Shown piece after piece: positions 18,142 to 27,167 of a stretch of DNA of 64,000 nucleotides. Position numbers and translations under genes: made by a program. Source of the DNA: Hoylesella nanceiensis DSM 19126 = JCM 15639 (GTDB lineage: Bacteria; Bacteroidota; Bacteroidia; Bacteroidales; Bacteroidaceae); assembly GCF_000379965.1 (NCBI RefSeq), contig NZ_KB904328.1:124001-188000 (forward strand), written 5' to 3'. Each line of letters opens with the position of its first letter. Positions within the stretch are counted from its first letter, which is position 1. The notes beneath the pieces are model-generated. The model was given only the letters and a program-made list of their open reading frames with translations, made no database searches and had not been told where the DNA came from.

Positions 18142-18263
18142 TCTCGTTCTAACCATTGAATAAACACCACTCTTAGTTTTATGTTTCTTGTCGTAAAAAT
18201 ACGGCAAGAGCCACAATGTCTTATAGGTATTGTGCTACTAATGATGACAATGTGCGAACGAGA
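18142..18263 (+). promoter_or_regulatory. Closed multi-stem RNA leader, candidate riboswitch
   Basis: A perfect 8-bp outer stem, TCTCGTTC (18142-18149) with GAACGAGA (18256-18263), encloses at least two hairpins: CTTGTCGTA/TACGGCAAG (18187-18208) and CACAAT/ATTGTG (18212-18234). The outer stem closes 16 nt before the ATG. This architecture resembles a junction-type regulatory RNA. I do not recognise it as a known riboswitch class. Confidence 0.45.
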
Positions 18264-18279
18264 CTTTTCAAGATAGCAA

Positions 18280-20085
18280 ATGAAATCATACGACATTAAA
18301 ACCTATCTCAAGGAAATTTACAGTAAATATCCAGAGAGTACAAAACGCCCAATCATCGGTATTACAGGCGATGTGGAAGGAAACGACGTGCTTGTTCGTA
18401 ACCCTTATTGCCAACAAGTGATGAAAGCTGGAGGCGCACCAGTCATTATTCCACCTACAGAAGACCCAGAAACGATTATCAATATTCTTGATTCTATCGA
18501 TGGAATAATATTCTCTGGTGGCGGTGATTTCAATCCTTTATGGAGTGGCGACGAGCCTTCTCCACGCTTAGGACGCATCAATAGCAGCAGAGATCATTTC
18601 GAATTGCTCACTTCTTTACTTGCTCGCAACCGACAAATACCTATCCTTGGCATTTGTAGAGGATTGCAATGCATTGCCATTGCCTCTGGAGGTAAGGTGG
18701 CACAAGACATCGAAGAGAGTCGAAAACTTGCCGCAAAGAGCTTGCTTTCGGACGGAGAAATGGTGCGATTGATTAAACATAACCAAGAGGCCGACCGCAA
18801 AGAGTGTACCCATTCTGTTGAGATAGACCCCAATTCAATACTCTACTCTATTTACAAAACAAAGAAACTCTTTGTTAACTCTTTCCATCATCAAGCCGTA
18901 AGTTATATCGGTCCTAAGCTAAAAATCACAGCAAAGGCAGCCGATGGCGTTGTAGAAGCACTCGAAAGCACCGAGTTTAAGCCTTTCCTTGCAGTGCAAT
19001 GGCACCCCGAATGGTTAGAGGAAGATGGATTAAAGCTATTCGAATGGCTCACAACTCAGGCAAAAGAATATGCTCAAGCCAAAGCTCTTCACAGCAAAAT
19101 CATCACCCTCGACTCGCATTGCGATACCCCAATGTTCTTCGATAACGAAGAGGTAGACATCACAAAACGCTGCAAAGAGGTTTTAGTTGATTTGCATAAG
19201 ATGGCAGAAAGCAAGCAAGACGTAACCACTATGGTTGCTTATTTGCCTCAAACAATAGGAAACGAGAACTTTAAAAACAAGAATACATTTGGTATTGACA
19301 GTCCTAAGAAGTATGCAGACTTTATCTTTGATAAGGTAGAAAGCATGATTTCTAATCACAAAGACTATGTTTCTATTGCCAAAACGCCTTTCGAAGTGAT
19401 GCAAAACAAATTCGAAGGACGTCGTTCTATTATGCTTGCAATAGAAAACGGCTTAGCTCTTGAACGAGACATTGCCAACGTTAAGCATTTTGCTAAGCGT
19501 GGAATAAGCTACATTACCTTATGTCATAACGGCGATAACCTTATCTGCGACAGCGCAAGAGGTAGCAAGACACATGGCGGACTAAGTGCTTATGGAAAAG
19601 AAGTAGTTGCCGAAATGAATAAATATGGCATCATGGTAGACCTTAGTCACGCTGCCGAAAGCACCTTTTTCGATGTCTTAAAGACCAGTAAAGCACCCGT
19701 AGTGTGCAGTCATAGCAATTCTAAAGCATTGTGCGACGTGCCTCGAAACCTCACAGATAAACAGCTTTTGGCTCTTGCAGAGCACAAAGGAGTGGCTCAT
19801 ATCACCCTTTATAAGGGCTTCTTAACAAGAGATGGCAACGCAACTATCGAAGATGCAATACGTCATCTCGATCATTTCATCAACATAATGGGCGTTGATC
19901 ACGTCGGACTCGGTACTGATTTCGATGGAGATGGAGGCATTTTAGGTCTTAGAGACTCGTCTGAGCTCATCCGTTTCACCATTTTTCTACTTAGAAAACG
20001 CTACTCTGAGAGCGACATTAGAAAGATATGGGGTGGCAACTGGCTAAGAGTGATGGAACAAGTGCAAAAGATAGGTAAACGATAA
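18280..20085 (+). CDS. C26 glutamine-amidotransferase-like hydrolase fused to M19 membrane dipeptidase
   Basis: This is a two-domain hydrolase. Residues 22-260 form a class I glutamine amidotransferase-like domain of the gamma-glutamyl hydrolase (peptidase C26) type with nucleophile C126 (GICRG) and H242/E244 (WHPEW). Residues 275-600 form an M19 renal-dipeptidase domain with the zinc ligands H280 and D282 (HCD), E389, H457 and H478, and a later GTDFDGDGG motif. Both active sites look intact. There is no signal peptide, so it should be cytoplasmic. The pairing suggests stepwise breakdown of gamma-glutamyl peptides followed by dipeptide cleavage. It has its own promoter and a structured leader, and glutaminyl cyclase follows 52 nt later. 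Confidence 0.9.
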   Translation: MKSYDIKTYLKEIYSKYPESTKRPIIGITGDVEGNDVLVRNPYCQQVMKAGGAPVIIPPTEDPETIINILDSIDGIIFSGGGDFNPLWSGDEPSPRLGRINSSRDHFELLTSLLARNRQIPILGICRGLQCIAIASGGKVAQDIEESRKLAAKSLLSDGEMVRLIKHNQEADRKECTHSVEIDPNSILYSIYKTKKLFVNSFHHQAVSYIGPKLKITAKAADGVVEALESTEFKPFLAVQWHPEWLEEDGLKLFEWLTTQAKEYAQAKALHSKIITLDSHCDTPMFFDNEEVDITKRCKEVLVDLHKMAESKQDVTTMVAYLPQTIGNENFKNKNTFGIDSPKKYADFIFDKVESMISNHKDYVSIAKTPFEVMQNKFEGRRSIMLAIENGLALERDIANVKHFAKRGISYITLCHNGDNLICDSARGSKTHGGLSAYGKEVVAEMNKYGIMVDLSHAAESTFFDVLKTSKAPVVCSHSNSKALCDVPRNLTDKQLLALAEHKGVAHITLYKGFLTRDGNATIEDAIRHLDHFINIMGVDHVGLGTDFDGDGGILGLRDSSELIRFTIFLLRKRYSESDIRKIWGGNWLRVMEQVQKIGKR

Positions 20086-20137
20086 ACTAAATAATCGCAA
20101 TATCAGTTGTGAGCAATCATATTACAATCAACAACAA

Positions 20138-21148
20138 ATGAAAAATACAAAGATGATTAAAATAGGCGCAATAATTGTGCTGGCAGGAGCCATTGGCGGG
20201 TATTTCATAAAACAAAAGACAGCAAAGCCTGTTGAAGAAGAACAGGTTACGCAAGTGAATGCACCCGCTTTCAATGCCGACAGCGCTTACACTTACATTG
20301 CAGAACAATGCAACTTTGGACCAAGAACGATGAACAGTGAAGCGCACGAACAATGTGCTCAGTGGATTGTTAACAAGTTTAAGAGCTTTGGTTGTACTGT
20401 GTCTGAACAAAAAGCAATGCTAAAAGGCTATGATGGAACACCGCTAAAAGCCACCAATATCATGGCTCAACTCAACCCAAATGCCACCACTCGCATCCTA
20501 CTTTGTGCACATTGGGACAGCAGACCATGGGCAGATAACGACCCTAACAAGGACAATTGGAAGAAACCTGTTATGGCTGCAGACGATGGTGCCAGTGGAG
20601 TTGCAGTGATGTTAGAGCTTGCTCGCAGTCTAAAATCGCACAACTTGGGCAATATCGGTATCGACTTTGTATGTTTCGACGCTGAAGATTGGGGCACACC
20701 AGAATGGATTGAGAAGACAAACGACGAAGATACATGGGCGTTAGGCGCACAATATTGGTCGAAAAATCTACCCAATAACTACACAGCTCGATATGGAATA
20801 CTTCTCGATATGGTTGGAGGTAAGAACGCAAAGTTCTATATTGAGCAAGCATCGATGGCTTATGCGCCCGAAATTGTAGCGAAAGTATGGGGCGAAGCGG
20901 CTAATGCTGGATACAGCAATGTATTTATCAACCAAACAGGAGGAGCGATAACAGACGACCATATCCCTGTTAATCAAATCGCAAAGATACCTACTATCGA
21001 CATCATTCCATACTATCCCGAGATGAGTCCTAATGTCTTTGGACCCGTATGGCACACGGTTAATGATAATATAGATAACATCGATCGCAAAACACTCAAA
21101 GCAGTTGGACAAACAGTGATGAATGTTTTGTGCCAAGAAAAGGAGTAG
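20138..21148 (+). CDS. Glutaminyl-peptide cyclotransferase, M28-type
   Basis: The protein probably converts N-terminal glutamine of exported proteins to pyroglutamate. An N-terminal hydrophobic segment (about residues 7-24) is a signal anchor or signal peptide. The M28 zinc-site pattern is visible: AHWDSRPWA (122-132), D149/D150, E183 (DAEDWG) and H306 (WHTVND). The DSRPWAD and TDDHIPV motifs and the 336-residue length match the characterised Bacteroidota glutaminyl cyclases of Porphyromonas, Tannerella and Prevotella. A generic M28 aminopeptidase is the alternative; the single-zinc-type motif set favours cyclase. It lies 52 nt after the C26-M19 gene and is probably cotranscribed. Confidence 0.87.
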   Translation: MKNTKMIKIGAIIVLAGAIGGYFIKQKTAKPVEEEQVTQVNAPAFNADSAYTYIAEQCNFGPRTMNSEAHEQCAQWIVNKFKSFGCTVSEQKAMLKGYDGTPLKATNIMAQLNPNATTRILLCAHWDSRPWADNDPNKDNWKKPVMAADDGASGVAVMLELARSLKSHNLGNIGIDFVCFDAEDWGTPEWIEKTNDEDTWALGAQYWSKNLPNNYTARYGILLDMVGGKNAKFYIEQASMAYAPEIVAKVWGEAANAGYSNVFINQTGGAITDDHIPVNQIAKIPTIDIIPYYPEMSPNVFGPVWHTVNDNIDNIDRKTLKAVGQTVMNVLCQEKE

Positions 21149-21170
21149 TTCAACACCCTCTCCTCACCTA

Positions 21171-21186
21171 TTATTATATATAAGGT
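21171..21186. repeat. Dispersed AT motif, divergent form
   Basis: TTATTATATATAAGGT is a variant of the TATATATAATAAGGT motif, 22 nt past the glutaminyl cyclase stop. Confidence 0.3.
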
Positions 21187-21420
21187 AGAGATCTGAGGTA
21201 GAAAGTCGATACAACCCGCTCTTCACTCCCTTTCTTTTAGACCCTAAAAGTGATGGTTTAGGCAGACAAGGGCAAGACGATTGGGTTTTGAAAACACCAA
21301 GAAATCTTCTTCATCAACATAATATATTAAGAAGAAACACGATAAATGATAATGTAAAAGACAGGCACTATGCTTTCTTTTACATTATTTTTTTACCCCA
21401 TTCTCTCCGCCCTTGCTCTG

Positions 21421-21508
21421 CAAAAACAGTCCTTTTGCCATACAATTACACTGCTTTTACACTCTAATTGATGCCCTTTTAATTGTTAAAAGCAATGCTT
21501 TTACAAGC
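21421..21508. repeat. 88-bp intergenic element, copy 4 (4 x 22 bp)
   Basis: Units start at 21421, 21443, 21465 and 21487. The last core, TAAAAGCAATGCTTTTA, is a full consensus palindrome; the others are CAAAAACAGTCCTTTTG, CAATTACACTGCTTTTA and TAATTGATGCCCTTTTA. The 568-nt gap around it holds no other convincing gene. Confidence 0.92.
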
Positions 21509-21716
21509 GAAGGTCTGCACCACCGTAAAACAAAAGGATTGCGAGGGAGCATATTTAACGATGAACCCAGCAACCATTCGTCTTTTTATTTATATATTTG
21601 CACTATCGTCTTATCAATAAAAAGAACGACACAAGAAGAGCGGACACACCATTCATCGGACAAGATTCTTGTGCCTCGACAATGCAAATGTCCTATTTAT
21701 ACAAATCAACTTACAG

Positions 21717-22241
21717 ATGAAAGAAGGAAGAACCCTATTAAAAAGCAGTGCAACAATCGTTGTTTTATTGGCTATTCTCTTGTTTGGTAGCTGTCAAACC
21801 ACCAGCAATCGCCTCGTTGTGATAGAGCAAAACGAGCTTTATGGCTATGTAAACGACAAGGGCGACACCATCATTCGCTGCATTTATCCTATGGCTTTTA
21901 CCGATACTATCACCCACATTGGCTTTGTGTCGGATAGCAATGGCGTGATAAAGTGCTTCAACAACGAGGGCAAATTCCTTTTTAATGTGTTCCAATTCGA
22001 TAACGGACCCGACTATCCTGTCGAGGGTTTGTTCCGAATAGTGGGCGAAAACAATCTCATTGGCTTTGCCGATACACTTGGCAACATTGTCATTACACCC
22101 CAATATCAGTTTGCTCGCCCCTTTAAAGACGGCAAAGCGCGAGTGACAAACAGCGGAAAAATGATGAAAGATAGTAGCAATGTCGATGCTCATGAGTATT
22201 GGCAGTCGGACAACTGGCAAGTTATCACTCGTCCACAATAG
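21717..22241 (+). CDS. WG-repeat-like lipoprotein
   Basis: The ATG at 21717 (MKEGRTLLKSS) gives a 174-residue protein with a lipobox LFGSC. The body has two WG-type beta repeats: one around ELYGYVNDKGDTII and another around LIGFADTLGNIVITPQYQFARPF, a pattern in which G-[YF]-[IV]-[ND] and a following PxYxxAxxF recur. The function of such repeat proteins is not known; a surface or periplasmic binding role is likely. The open frame extends 16 codons further upstream, but that would push the signal peptide inward. A weak TATATTTG promoter element is at 21593-21600. Confidence 0.75.
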   Translation: MKEGRTLLKSSATIVVLLAILLFGSCQTTSNRLVVIEQNELYGYVNDKGDTIIRCIYPMAFTDTITHIGFVSDSNGVIKCFNNEGKFLFNVFQFDNGPDYPVEGLFRIVGENNLIGFADTLGNIVITPQYQFARPFKDGKARVTNSGKMMKDSSNVDAHEYWQSDNWQVITRPQ

Positions 22242-22540
22242 ACTTATTTCCTTCTTTTCAAAGCCTCTTCGTCACCTAAAAGCACACACCTCGCTTGGCA
22301 CCTCAACCCTATATAACTTGTATCTCTCCCTTATTTATCTTGCATCTCGCCCCCTATTGAAGAAGTATCTTCCCCTATATTAAGGACGTTCAAGCCCTCC
22401 TTGTCTTCTATCTACACACCTTCGCTCCCCCTTCCACATCATTTCGCCTTTCTCTTTCTTCCCCTTTCATCACTTTAAAACACCATACTCACCTCTAAAC
22501 ACTTCCTCTTTGCCTCCTAATATTCTTGCCATTGTAACAT
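22242..22540 (+). other. Long pyrimidine-rich, G-poor intergenic tract
   Basis: About 300 nt after the WG lipoprotein stop are strongly C/T-rich on the plus strand with few G residues. No ORF or hairpin terminator is visible. C-rich, G-poor RNA is what Rho binds, so this may be a Rho-dependent termination zone. That is inference. Confidence 0.5.
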
Positions 22541-22622
22541 CAGTATCTAACAAAAAAATGAGAGATGAATTCTTATTATTTCAAATTAACAATAATTTAT
22601 CTTATTATTTATAATTAATATT

Positions 22623-22630
22623 TATCTTTG
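22623..22630 (+). promoter_or_regulatory. Probable -7 element of the next secreted protein gene
   Basis: TATCTTTG lies 47 nt upstream of the start codon in a very AT-rich context. No TTG is present at the ideal spacing. Confidence 0.45.
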
Positions 22631-22677
22631 TGGCGTGATTATATTTTATTATTTATAATTTTAATTTTACCAAAAAG

Positions 22678-23259
22678 ATGAAGAAATTTTTATTTAGTAT
22701 TGCGTTATTATTAACTTGTACAATACAAATTAGTGCACAATCATTCGACGAAGAGCAATTAGAAGGAACTTGGATTTCTAATAATGACGGCATGGAATAC
22801 GACGATTACTTTGGTTCTATCCAGAAAATGGTGATCGGAAACCATTTAGAAAAGGACGAATACGATACTGATTACCGCACAGGTTTTATTACATATGAGT
22901 GGACTCAAAAAGCAGAAGAAGCAAATAAAGACAACCATCGTTTTGATAAAAACGACACAGAGCATATCCTTGACTACTTTATTACAGGCAATAACAGACT
23001 TCATATCATCATTGGAGACAAATTTTCTTTACGTTTCAAGATCTTAGAGCTTAGCAATAACACTCTAAAACTACAGACTAAGAAGGGCACAATGACCTTT
23101 ACGAAGACCACAACTGGCGTACAAAGCTTGAAAGTGAATACTGAAATTGCTGAGAAAGCACGTTACAACATCAACGGACAACGCCTAACTCGTCCTGAAA
23201 AGGGAATCAACATCGTGCAAATGAGCGACAACTCTGCTCGCAAAGAGGTTGTAAAATAA
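22678..23259 (+). CDS. Small secreted protein with Prevotella-type C-terminal tail
   Basis: A signal peptide (residues 1-20, ending SAQ) precedes a beta-rich domain that resembles the small lipocalin-like proteins common in Bacteroidota (QLEGTWISN at about 24-32 is a typical first strand). The end carries ARYNINGQRLTRPEKGINIV, the tail seen on many Prevotella secreted proteins, which usually follows a linker and may direct sorting or anchoring. I do not recognise a specific function. A strong terminator follows at 23312-23365. Confidence 0.75.
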   Translation: MKKFLFSIALLLTCTIQISAQSFDEEQLEGTWISNNDGMEYDDYFGSIQKMVIGNHLEKDEYDTDYRTGFITYEWTQKAEEANKDNHRFDKNDTEHILDYFITGNNRLHIIIGDKFSLRFKILELSNNTLKLQTKKGTMTFTKTTTGVQSLKVNTEIAEKARYNINGQRLTRPEKGINIVQMSDNSARKEVVK

Positions 23260-23311
23260 GCGCACATACACTACAAATACTATTGACCCAAAGCGTCAAT
23301 AACACTCTTCT

Positions 23312-23365
23312 GAGAACATACTATCTACTAAAAATAACAAGATAGTGTGTTCTCTGTTTTTTATT
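23312..23365 (+). terminator. Intrinsic terminator of the small secreted protein gene
   Basis: GAGAACATACTATCT (23312-23326) pairs with AGATAGTGTGTTCTC (23340-23354) with one mismatch, followed by TGTTTTTTATTT. Confidence 0.88.
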
Positions 23366-23482
23366 TACAAGTCAACACCAACCTTTCTACGCTCCAAATT
23401 CTTCCTAATAGCACCTCAACTACCCTTCATCTTCATCATTAACAAAACTCCCTCTTTCACCCAAAGCACTTTACTTGCCTTC

Positions 23483-23570
23483 TAATACCAATGCTTTCAC
23501 AATGCAAAAGCATAACTATTGTGCTGTAAAAGCAGTCTTTTTACGCTCTAAAAGCAATGCTTTTGGCACA
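23483..23570. repeat. 88-bp intergenic element, copy 5 (4 x 22 bp)
   Basis: Units start at 23483, 23505, 23527 and 23549. Cores include TAATACCAATGCTTTCA, TAAAAGCAGTCTTTTTA and TAAAAGCAATGCTTTTG. A C/T-rich stretch precedes it. The remaining 325 nt before the protease gene hold small hairpins (23592-23617 and 23648-23683) and a weak TATTTTTG at 23820-23827. Confidence 0.92.
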
Positions 23571-23896
23571 CACTTAAAATAACAAAACAACGCAATTGCA
23601 CAAAAATTGTGCGCAAATAACAAAATTCAAGAACTACAATAGCTATCAAGGCGCATTTTATAAGAGACGTTAAGCGCACCTTATTAAATTCATAAATAAC
23701 TGTAAATCAGCGATAAACACATTATAACATCTCGTTTAATTTTTGTTCTTCTCACTCTCCAGAACCTAAATTAAACATAATAATTTGTCGGCTTTTCACT
23801 GCCCTTTTTCTCATTATACTATTTTTGCAGCGGGAGTATAATTAACTTTTTAAGCACAAAATACATTTTCTATTTTCGAACTAAAACTAATATGAC

Positions 23897-26794
23897 ATGA
23901 AAAAAATTATCTCATTTCTGGGCCTTTTCATAGCCCTCGTTCTGCATGTACATGCATCTCCAGTGAGTGTTTCAAAGGCTTTGCAGGTGGCACAGCGGTT
24001 CTTTGCAACAACATCGCCATCCAATCAAGGCGAACTAAAAGTGCAATTCACAGCCAAAGGCACCCCAACCGAGCCCAACAAAACACAGAAAAACACAAAT
24101 GGAATTAACACTCAGAGTCTTAAAACAGCGTCTACTCATACACTCTATTACGTTATTAATCGTGGAGAAAGCAACGGATATGTTGTTGTTTCGGGTGATG
24201 ATAGAGTTCAACCCGTACTTGCTTATGCCGATAAAGGCGGTTTAACTGAAGACGAAATCGAGCATCATCCTTCTATAAAGTGGATGTTTGATGAGTATAA
24301 AAACCAAATTCAATGGGCTATAAACAATATGGAAGACAAGCAAAATGCAGGTTTTCGACGTATTTTTGCATCGACAAGAGCTGCGAATTATCAAACTGAA
24401 ATACAGCCTTTGCTTGCCTTTAACAACGATAGAGCAACCCGTTTGCCTCACGCTATACAGTGGGGTCAGAGCTGGCCGTTCAACCTTTACGCTCCAAACT
24501 ACGTGTATGGAAACACCTCTTATCCAACAGTTGCGGGCTGTGTAGCCACTGCAATATGTACAGTTTTGCGCTGGCATCAATGGCCTAACAAAGCAACTGG
24601 AGCCCTAAGTTACTATTGGCGTGGTCAAAAGCTATCGCTTAACTTTGATGGAAGCGGTGCAGAAAATAAAGCATACGATTGGAGTCAGATGCCAGCTGCA
24701 GTGTCTCACAATGGTTACGACTTATCTAATAACAGAAAGTTGTCGAACACTCAGGCCGATAACATTGGTCGTTTGCTTCGTGATATCGGCTATTCTGTGC
24801 AAATGTCGTATGGTCCTGCGTCTACAGGAGGTAGCGGAGCGTATGTCTATAACGCTCCAAGTGCATTGACAGAGCACTTCGGTTATAAGCAAGATCTTCG
24901 TTTCTTGCAACGTGACAACTACTCAAATAATGCGTGGTTAAAGGAGATTAAGAGTGAAATGGAAGACTATGGACCTGTTATTTACGCTGGTTTTTCAGCA
25001 AGAGGAGGCCACTGTTTCGTACTCGATGGCTATGCAACTAACGGCTATGTTCACGTTGATTGGGGTTGGAATGGATCGGAAAACGGTTGGTATTTGCTCG
25101 ACGTTTTGCAGCCAGGATCTGAAGGAATTGGCGGCGGAGGCGGTGGTTATAGAAGCAGTCAACAGATGCTTCGCTACCTATCTCCTAACAGACCCGATAA
25201 CGAAAGACCTCAACCTAAACCACAGCCTCAACCAGATAACAAGCAAACGGTAGACCTCTACATTCACAAAGCGGCTAAAAACACGTTCAAACAATCGACT
25301 GGAAACGCAACCGTAACCATCGAAGTGGGCAACAGAGGCAATGCATCTTTCAACGACCAACTTGCTCTTTCGCTTTATAAAGAGGGCGATTCGCAATCTA
25401 CCATCATTGCTTATGCCAATGCAACCATAGCTGGTTCGGCTTCAAAAGCAGTGTCGTTCAACATCAATACCACTCAGTTAGAGCCCGACACCTACTATCT
25501 TGTGGTGAATTATCTAAGCAATAGCACCTATAAAGCTATTCAAACCGTGGCAGGAACATTGACTATCGAAAGCAATAGTCCTACTCCAACGCCTACACCA
25601 ACACCTATTTCAAACGAAGTGAAGATCTTTGCAGGTGCGAAGTGCTTTGCTTCTGCCCTCGAAGGCGAAGCTATTAAAATCCCAGTATCGCTTTCTAACG
25701 AAGGAAGAGCAACCTATAAAGGCACTATGCGCCTATATGCTTGCACCGGAGACGAAAGCAATTTGGGCAATAAAACGCTCATTTCTGAAGGCGTTGGCAC
25801 ACTAAGTTCAAACGTACAAGCGGTGTTTACCTTCTATACCAACAGCAATTTCAAGCAATTGAAGAACACCAATGGAGCCAAAGGAACCAAATGGAACATC
25901 GCTCTTTCTTATGTATTGAACAACAAAGAGGTATTTGTTACATTAGGAGACGACAAGAAGAACCCTTGCATTGGCGAGCTAACCATCAACAGTAGCAATG
26001 ATAACGACAACGATAACCCTGTTGTTGGCAATCACGATGTAGAGCTTCAGAGTGTTTATTTCTATCAAAATGGCACTTATTTAGGTGCAGATTATGCAAC
26101 CATCTATCGCACAAGTGGCAACGTAACAGCCCGTGTTTACTTGAAGAGTACTAACGGATACACTGGTCCAATACGCTTCTTTGTCACCAGTACATCAAGA
26201 AGTTACAACGCAGAAAACGGTCTTTTGGTAGAGAAAAACATCAAGATCAATCCTTCAACAAATGGCTATGTAGACATAACCTTCGACATTTCGAAGTTCG
26301 GTATATCAACTTATTACCTCAACATTCTACACAGCACAGGTCAAACAGGCTATTGGAAATACAATCCTTTGAAAGAAGTTCCATTCTATGTACGCACCAA
26401 TTGGTATTATGGCGTGATGCCTTCTGAGGGCAATAGCGACACCACTCCAACTCAGGGAGAGACCTTACACTTCAACGAAGCACCATCTTCATGTTGCGTT
26501 ACCCAATCTATTGGTTTAGACTTAGGCAACACTAACATCGAAAATGGCACCATTACAGGTATCAACAGCAACGATATCAGTAAGGGAATGAATATCTATC
26601 CAACCGCTGCTACATCGGTATTAAACGTAGAAAGCGCAAAGGCTACATCGGCACAGATATTCAACAGCAATGGTGTTCTTATGGAAAAGGTTGAGTTGAG
26701 AGAAGGAAACAACCAAATAAACATTAGCCACTACACAGCAGGTGTTTATATCTTAAAGACCAACGAACACACTTCTCGTTTCATAAAGAAATAA
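23897..26794 (+). CDS. C10 family cysteine protease (streptopain/interpain-like) with T9SS-type tail
   Basis: This is a secreted cysteine protease. It has a signal peptide (1-20), a propeptide resembling the C10 inhibitor/pro-domain (about 21-160) and a catalytic domain (about 165-415) with C215 in AGCVATA and H372 in GGHCFVLDGY, followed by VDWGWNG. A proline-rich linker (PKPQPQP) leads to three Ig-like or CARDB-like modules (about 430-840), separated by a TP-repeat linker. The last 70 residues form a type IX secretion C-terminal domain that ends AGVYILKTNEHTSRFIKK. Prevotella intermedia interpain A is the nearest well-known relative. It probably degrades host or serum proteins. Confidence 0.93.
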   Translation: MKKIISFLGLFIALVLHVHASPVSVSKALQVAQRFFATTSPSNQGELKVQFTAKGTPTEPNKTQKNTNGINTQSLKTASTHTLYYVINRGESNGYVVVSGDDRVQPVLAYADKGGLTEDEIEHHPSIKWMFDEYKNQIQWAINNMEDKQNAGFRRIFASTRAANYQTEIQPLLAFNNDRATRLPHAIQWGQSWPFNLYAPNYVYGNTSYPTVAGCVATAICTVLRWHQWPNKATGALSYYWRGQKLSLNFDGSGAENKAYDWSQMPAAVSHNGYDLSNNRKLSNTQADNIGRLLRDIGYSVQMSYGPASTGGSGAYVYNAPSALTEHFGYKQDLRFLQRDNYSNNAWLKEIKSEMEDYGPVIYAGFSARGGHCFVLDGYATNGYVHVDWGWNGSENGWYLLDVLQPGSEGIGGGGGGYRSSQQMLRYLSPNRPDNERPQPKPQPQPDNKQTVDLYIHKAAKNTFKQSTGNATVTIEVGNRGNASFNDQLALSLYKEGDSQSTIIAYANATIAGSASKAVSFNINTTQLEPDTYYLVVNYLSNSTYKAIQTVAGTLTIESNSPTPTPTPTPISNEVKIFAGAKCFASALEGEAIKIPVSLSNEGRATYKGTMRLYACTGDESNLGNKTLISEGVGTLSSNVQAVFTFYTNSNFKQLKNTNGAKGTKWNIALSYVLNNKEVFVTLGDDKKNPCIGELTINSSNDNDNDNPVVGNHDVELQSVYFYQNGTYLGADYATIYRTSGNVTARVYLKSTNGYTGPIRFFVTSTSRSYNAENGLLVEKNIKINPSTNGYVDITFDISKFGISTYYLNILHSTGQTGYWKYNPLKEVPFYVRTNWYYGVMPSEGNSDTTPTQGETLHFNEAPSSCCVTQSIGLDLGNTNIENGTITGINSNDISKGMNIYPTAATSVLNVESAKATSAQIFNSNGVLMEKVELREGNNQINISHYTAGVYILKTNEHTSRFIKK

Positions 26795-26936
26795 GATAGT
26801 CGTTCAAAAGTCTTACATTCTAAAACTAAGAAAACACACATCTCTTTCTTTATAAAGGTGGAAACATCTTTATAGAGAATAGAGATGGATAATAAGTATT
26901 TGTTAATCCATTCGAAATAGAAGGTGAAATAAAAAA

Positions 26937-26978
26937 TGAGAGTCTCGTTCTTTTCAATAAAGAATTGAGACTCTCATT
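26937..26978. terminator. Bidirectional terminator between convergent genes
   Basis: ATGAGAGTCTCGTTCTTTT pairs with AAGAATTGAGACTCTCAT with one mismatch region, A/T-rich on both sides. It serves the protease gene (plus) and could serve the minus-strand kinase operon. Confidence 0.8.
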
Positions 26979-27024
26979 CTGTATAAGATGTTTTATAAAA
27001 ATCTTCTTTGTTGTGTTTTGCTTT

Positions 27025-27112
27025 GAAAAGCATTGAGTTTGCGGTGTAAAAGCAGTGCTTTTAGTATGCAAAAGCATTGATATTAGGCACTAAAAGCATT
27101 GACTTTGCCCAA
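27025..27112. repeat. 88-bp intergenic element, copy 6 (4 x 22 bp)
   Basis: Units start at 27025, 27047, 27069 and 27091, all beginning AAAAGCA. The right halves differ: TTGAGTTTG, GTGCTTTTA, TTGATATTA and TTGACTTTG. It lies between the stops of two convergent genes. Confidence 0.95.
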
Positions 27113-27167
27113 CGATGTCGGCAACCTTGCTCTCCAACTGCTCTCCTATCGCCTTTGTGTAGCCTTC

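Noticed and set aside
21413-21790. Plus-strand open frame of 125 codons
   Set aside because: It runs through repeat copy 4 and into the WG lipoprotein in another frame, and has no recognisable feature.
21765-22238. Minus-strand open frame opposite the WG lipoprotein
   Set aside because: It is antisense to a gene with a clear lipobox and repeats and has no start context.
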